From VAUL01 sp964603155 (GTDB taxonomy: Bacteria > Desulfobacterota > Desulfuromonadia > Desulfuromonadales > BM103): a stretch of 16,040 bases of DNA. Positions 12,759 through 16,040 of the stretch are shown here, one piece after another. Location: contig CAZRTZ010000060.1 in assembly GCA_964603155.1 (NCBI GenBank), positions 1 to 16,040 on the forward strand, written 5' to 3'. The notes under the pieces were generated by a model. That model was not told where the DNA came from, searched no databases, and worked only from the letters and a program-made list of their open reading frames with translations. The number at the start of each line of letters is the position of its first letter. The stretch's first letter is position 1. Both the position numbers and the translations under genes were made by a program.

Positions 12759-13183
12759 GCCGCCGGCTTTCTGGCGTTGCCGAGGCAGTCACGGCAGCGG
12801 CCGAGCAGTTGCACGATATGGCTGGAGACTTCGCCGTCCACGTGGTGGGCCATTTCGGCGAAACTGCAGTGGTCGATGTCGGCCACGGCCCGGCAGTCGA
12901 GGCAGACGAAGTGATGGTGATGATGGGTGTTGGGGCAGAAGTAATAGTAGAGCTGCCGGTTGGGATGAAGGATCTTGGTCAGCACCCCCTTGTGTGCCAG
13001 CTCCTCGAGGTTGCGGTAAATGGTCGGCAGTCCGGCGCGGCCACAACGCTGGCGCAGCCGCTCGTGGATTTCATCGGGGGCAAGGAAGATCCTCTCCTGC
13101 CGCATGATGTCGAGAATCGCCAGGCGCTGCGGCGTGACCTTGAGGTTGAGTGCCCGCAGTCTCTCGGTAAAGTTTTCGGTCAT
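12755..13183 (-). CDS. Fur-family metalloregulator, probably Zur
   Basis: 142 residues from ATG 13183. The winged-helix DNA-binding part is residues about 1-80 (LKVTPQRLAILDIM, LPTIYRNLEELAHKGVLTKI). The C-terminal part has a regulatory histidine cluster THHHHHFVCLDC (H87-H91) and two CxxC pairs, C94/C97 and C130/C133, the structural zinc site of the family. An upstream ATG at 13216 would lie within the predicted operator and near the transcription start, so the later ATG is preferred; its SD is weak. It is the first gene of an operon with znuA-znuC-znuB, each joined by ATGA overlaps or a few bases, so a zinc-responsive repressor of its own operon is the natural reading. PerR- or Mur-like specificity cannot be excluded from sequence alone. 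Confidence 0.88.
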   Translation of the reverse strand: MTENFTERLRALNLKVTPQRLAILDIMRQERIFLAPDEIHERLRQRCGRAGLPTIYRNLEELAHKGVLTKILHPNRQLYYYFCPNTHHHHHFVCLDCRAVADIDHCSFAEMAHHVDGEVSSHIVQLLGRCRDCLGNARKPAA

Positions 13184-13197
13184 GGCGTCGCTTGAAT

Positions 13198-13218
13198 AAA
13201 TAGAAATCGTTTCCATTT
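13198..13218. promoter_or_regulatory. Candidate Fur/Zur operator at the fur-znuACB promoter
   Basis: A 21-bp imperfect palindrome of the form AAATnGAAA-TCG-TTTCnATTT: nine-base arms with one mismatched pair. It sits between the -10 region and the start codon, over the predicted transcription start, where a bound repressor would block initiation. AT-rich in otherwise GC-rich DNA. Resembles Fur-family boxes in architecture. Confidence 0.65.
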
Positions 13219-13219
13219 G

Positions 13220-13249
13220 AATAGTGGCGCGGTCTGCTCGACTTGTCAA
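13220..13249 (-). promoter_or_regulatory. Promoter of the fur-znuACB operon
   Basis: A perfect TTGACA -35 on the minus strand (13249-13244). The -10 is weak: CACTAT (13226-13221, 17-base spacing) or ACTATT (13225-13220). The palindrome at 13198-13218 follows at once. Confidence 0.6.
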
Positions 13250-13297
13250 GCGGGGTGGGGGCGGATTCTACCGGCTGGCGGCGTTGCTCCTCCGTGC

Positions 13298-13332
13298 AAA
13301 AAAACCGGCCTTGCGGAAAATTCGCAAGGCCG
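13298..13332 (-). terminator. Rho-independent terminator of typA
   Basis: On the minus strand a perfect 10-bp stem (CGGCCTTGCG, 13332-13323, with 13315-13306) and seven-base loop are followed by G and a T7 run (13304-13298). It lies about 40 bases after the typA stop and upstream of the fur promoter, so it isolates the two units. Confidence 0.92.
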
Positions 13333-13371
13333 ATTCCAATTAAAGCACAGATTTACTGCCGGCTGACAGCT

Positions 13372-15183
<1,812 letters not shown>

Positions 15184-15201
15184 GGCTTTTTCCTGAAATT
15201 C

Positions 15202-15277
15202 GTGAGGAGTAAGGGGTAAGGGGTGAGGAGAAGAGACAAGGCAGGGTCCGCCTCACTCCTCTCTCCTCATGTCTCAC
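15202..15277. repeat. Inverted arrays of a GTRAGGR heptamer in the typA leader
   Basis: Plus-strand 15202-15229 reads as four tandem 7-mers: GTGAGGA, GTAAGGG, GTAAGGG, GTGAGGA. The minus strand from 15277 to 15251 reads GTGAGAC, ATGAGGA, GAGAGGA, GTGAGG. The arrays face each other across about 20 bases, so the typA leader could fold into a long imperfect hairpin of purine against pyrimidine strands. The unit also occurs at 7241-7264. Confidence 0.75.
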
Positions 15278-15295
15278 CGATTTTATGGGCCGCTC

Positions 15296-15323
15296 ATCAT
15301 ACTGATCTGCCGTGCAAATGCAA
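15296..15323 (-). promoter_or_regulatory. Promoter of typA
   Basis: On the minus strand TATGAT (15301-15296) matches the -10 consensus at five of six bases; TTGCAT (15323-15318) is a weak -35 at 16-base spacing. It would give a leader of about 105 bases containing the heptamer arrays. The rest of 15324-15434 shows no gene; I see no clear promoter or metalloregulator box for the downstream ATPase. Confidence 0.5.
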
Positions 15324-15434
15324 GCAAAAGCGCTGTAATTAACGTGATCTTTCCGATTGTGCCTGGGCATGGTAAGCTTTCAGTGGCCGGGGTGAAGACT
15401 CCCGGGAATCTATCCGCTTCAGAAAATTCTGCTC

Positions 15435-16040
15435 ATGTCCGTACCCGCCCATCAACAACTGGTTTTCGTCGTGCGCGGCATGCACTGCGCCAACTGTGCG
15501 CAAACCCTCGAGAAAAAGTTGTCCTCTCTCCCCGGCGTCGCCTCGGCCCGGGTCAATTTTGCCGACGAATCGGCCACGCTCCATTTCGATCCCGCGCAAA
15601 TCGACAATATCCGGATTTTTGCAGCGGTGGAGTCCTCCGGATTCCGGCCGCTGGCAGTGCGCGACGAAGCGGAAGAGCAGCGCGAGGCGCGCCGGGAACT
15701 GCTGTGGCTGATCTTCGCCGCCACCCTGTCCGTGCCGCTCATGCCCCTGATGTGGTGGATGCCCTTCGGTCACGATGCGCATTGGCTGGAGGCGCTGCTG
15801 GCCGGCATCGTCCAGTTCACGGCCGGCTGGACCTTCTACCGCGGGGCCTTCGTCTCCTTGCGCAACCGGGCGGCGAACATGGATGTCCTGGTCGCGCTGG
15901 GCATCACGGCGGCCTACGGCTATTCCCTGCTGGCCCTTTGCGGGCTGTTCGGGCCGGACGGCGAGATGTTTTTCGAAACCAGTGCCATGCTGGTGACCTT
16001 CGTGCGCTTCGGTAAGTGGCTGGAAAGCCGCGCGCGCGGC
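15435..16040 (+). CDS. Heavy-metal P1B-type ATPase, probably copper (N-terminal part)
   Basis: An open frame from ATG 15435 to the window end (202 codons, no stop). Residues about 8-75 are a heavy-metal-associated domain with GMHCANC (C18 and C21 bind metal). From about 88 the membrane region begins: LLWLIFAATLSVPLMPLMWWM (about 89-109), HWLEALLAGIVQFTAGWTFYRGAF (about 116-139), NMDVLVALGITAAYGYSLLALCGLF (about 148-172) and MFFETSAMLVTFVRFGKWLESRARG (about 178-202). These follow the CopA order and wording. The CPC membrane motif, DKTG phosphorylation site and ATP-binding domain lie beyond the window, so Cu+ specificity is inferred from the HMA domain and NMDVLVALG. SD is weak. The overlapping frame 15269-16015 is a shadow. 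Confidence 0.92.
   Translation, partial: MSVPAHQQLVFVVRGMHCANCAQTLEKKLSSLPGVASARVNFADESATLHFDPAQIDNIRIFAAVESSGFRPLAVRDEAEEQREARRELLWLIFAATLSVPLMPLMWWMPFGHDAHWLEALLAGIVQFTAGWTFYRGAFVSLRNRAANMDVLVALGITAAYGYSLLALCGLFGPDGEMFFETSAMLVTFVRFGKWLESRARG

Noticed and set aside
11083..12914. Plus-strand open frames opposite znuC and znuA
   Set aside because: Antisense shadows of clear ABC-transporter genes; no SD and no protein-like composition.
15269..16015. 248-codon plus-strand frame overlapping the P-type ATPase
   Set aside because: It is out of frame with the GMHCANC heavy-metal domain; the true frame starts at 15435 and stays open to the window end.

Overview
The window is GC-rich, tightly packed bacterial chromosome with short intergenic gaps, many ATGA start/stop overlaps, sigma70-like promoters and Shine-Dalgarno sites. 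Gene content and protein style suggest a Gram-negative deltaproteobacterium of the Desulfuromonadales/Geobacter type. That assignment is inference from style; no rRNA or other marker is present. There is no CRISPR array, tRNA, rRNA, phage gene or transposase.

Layout. (1) 1-2190, minus strand: a strong promoter, a yybP-ykoY manganese riboswitch with a readable translational switch, htpX (membrane metalloprotease), a terC/alx-type membrane protein, and the first 20 codons of another gene. (2) 2256-3552, plus: DUF2878 membrane protein, a 61-residue orphan protein, and a secreted intradiol-dioxygenase-like protein. (3) 3702-4140, plus: single PilZ protein. (4) 4174-5864, minus: exported PD40 beta-propeller protein with its own promoter and terminator. 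(5) 5932-6752, plus: an orphan Cys-containing protein and a tandem CDGSH iron-sulfur protein, converging on a DUF454 membrane protein (6769-7185, minus). (6) 7201-10284, plus: an overlapping trio of TudS/DUF523-DUF1722 (RudS-like tRNA thiouridine desulfidase), SDR-DUF2867 and SRPBCC. (7) 10253-13249, minus: fur/zur-znuA-znuC-znuB with overlapping starts, a perfect -35 box and a 21-bp operator-like palindrome at the promoter; its last gene overlaps the SRPBCC gene tail to tail. (8) 13298-15323, minus: typA/bipA with terminator, promoter and a leader carrying inverted arrays of a heptamer repeat. (9) 15435-end, plus: N-terminal third of a P1B-type (probably copper) ATPase.

How it fits together. 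Metal homeostasis recurs: manganese (riboswitch-htpX-terC), zinc (Fur family-ZnuACB) and copper or similar (P1B ATPase). The most interesting element is the manganese riboswitch controlling a membrane protease together with the expected TerC exporter; three mutually exclusive hairpins between aptamer and start codon give a complete ON-with-metal model. A second theme is that the DUF2878 gene and the RudS-like/SDR/SRPBCC operon belong to families often found with photolyase and cyclopropane-fatty-acid genes elsewhere, and both are preceded by the same extended -10 sequence.
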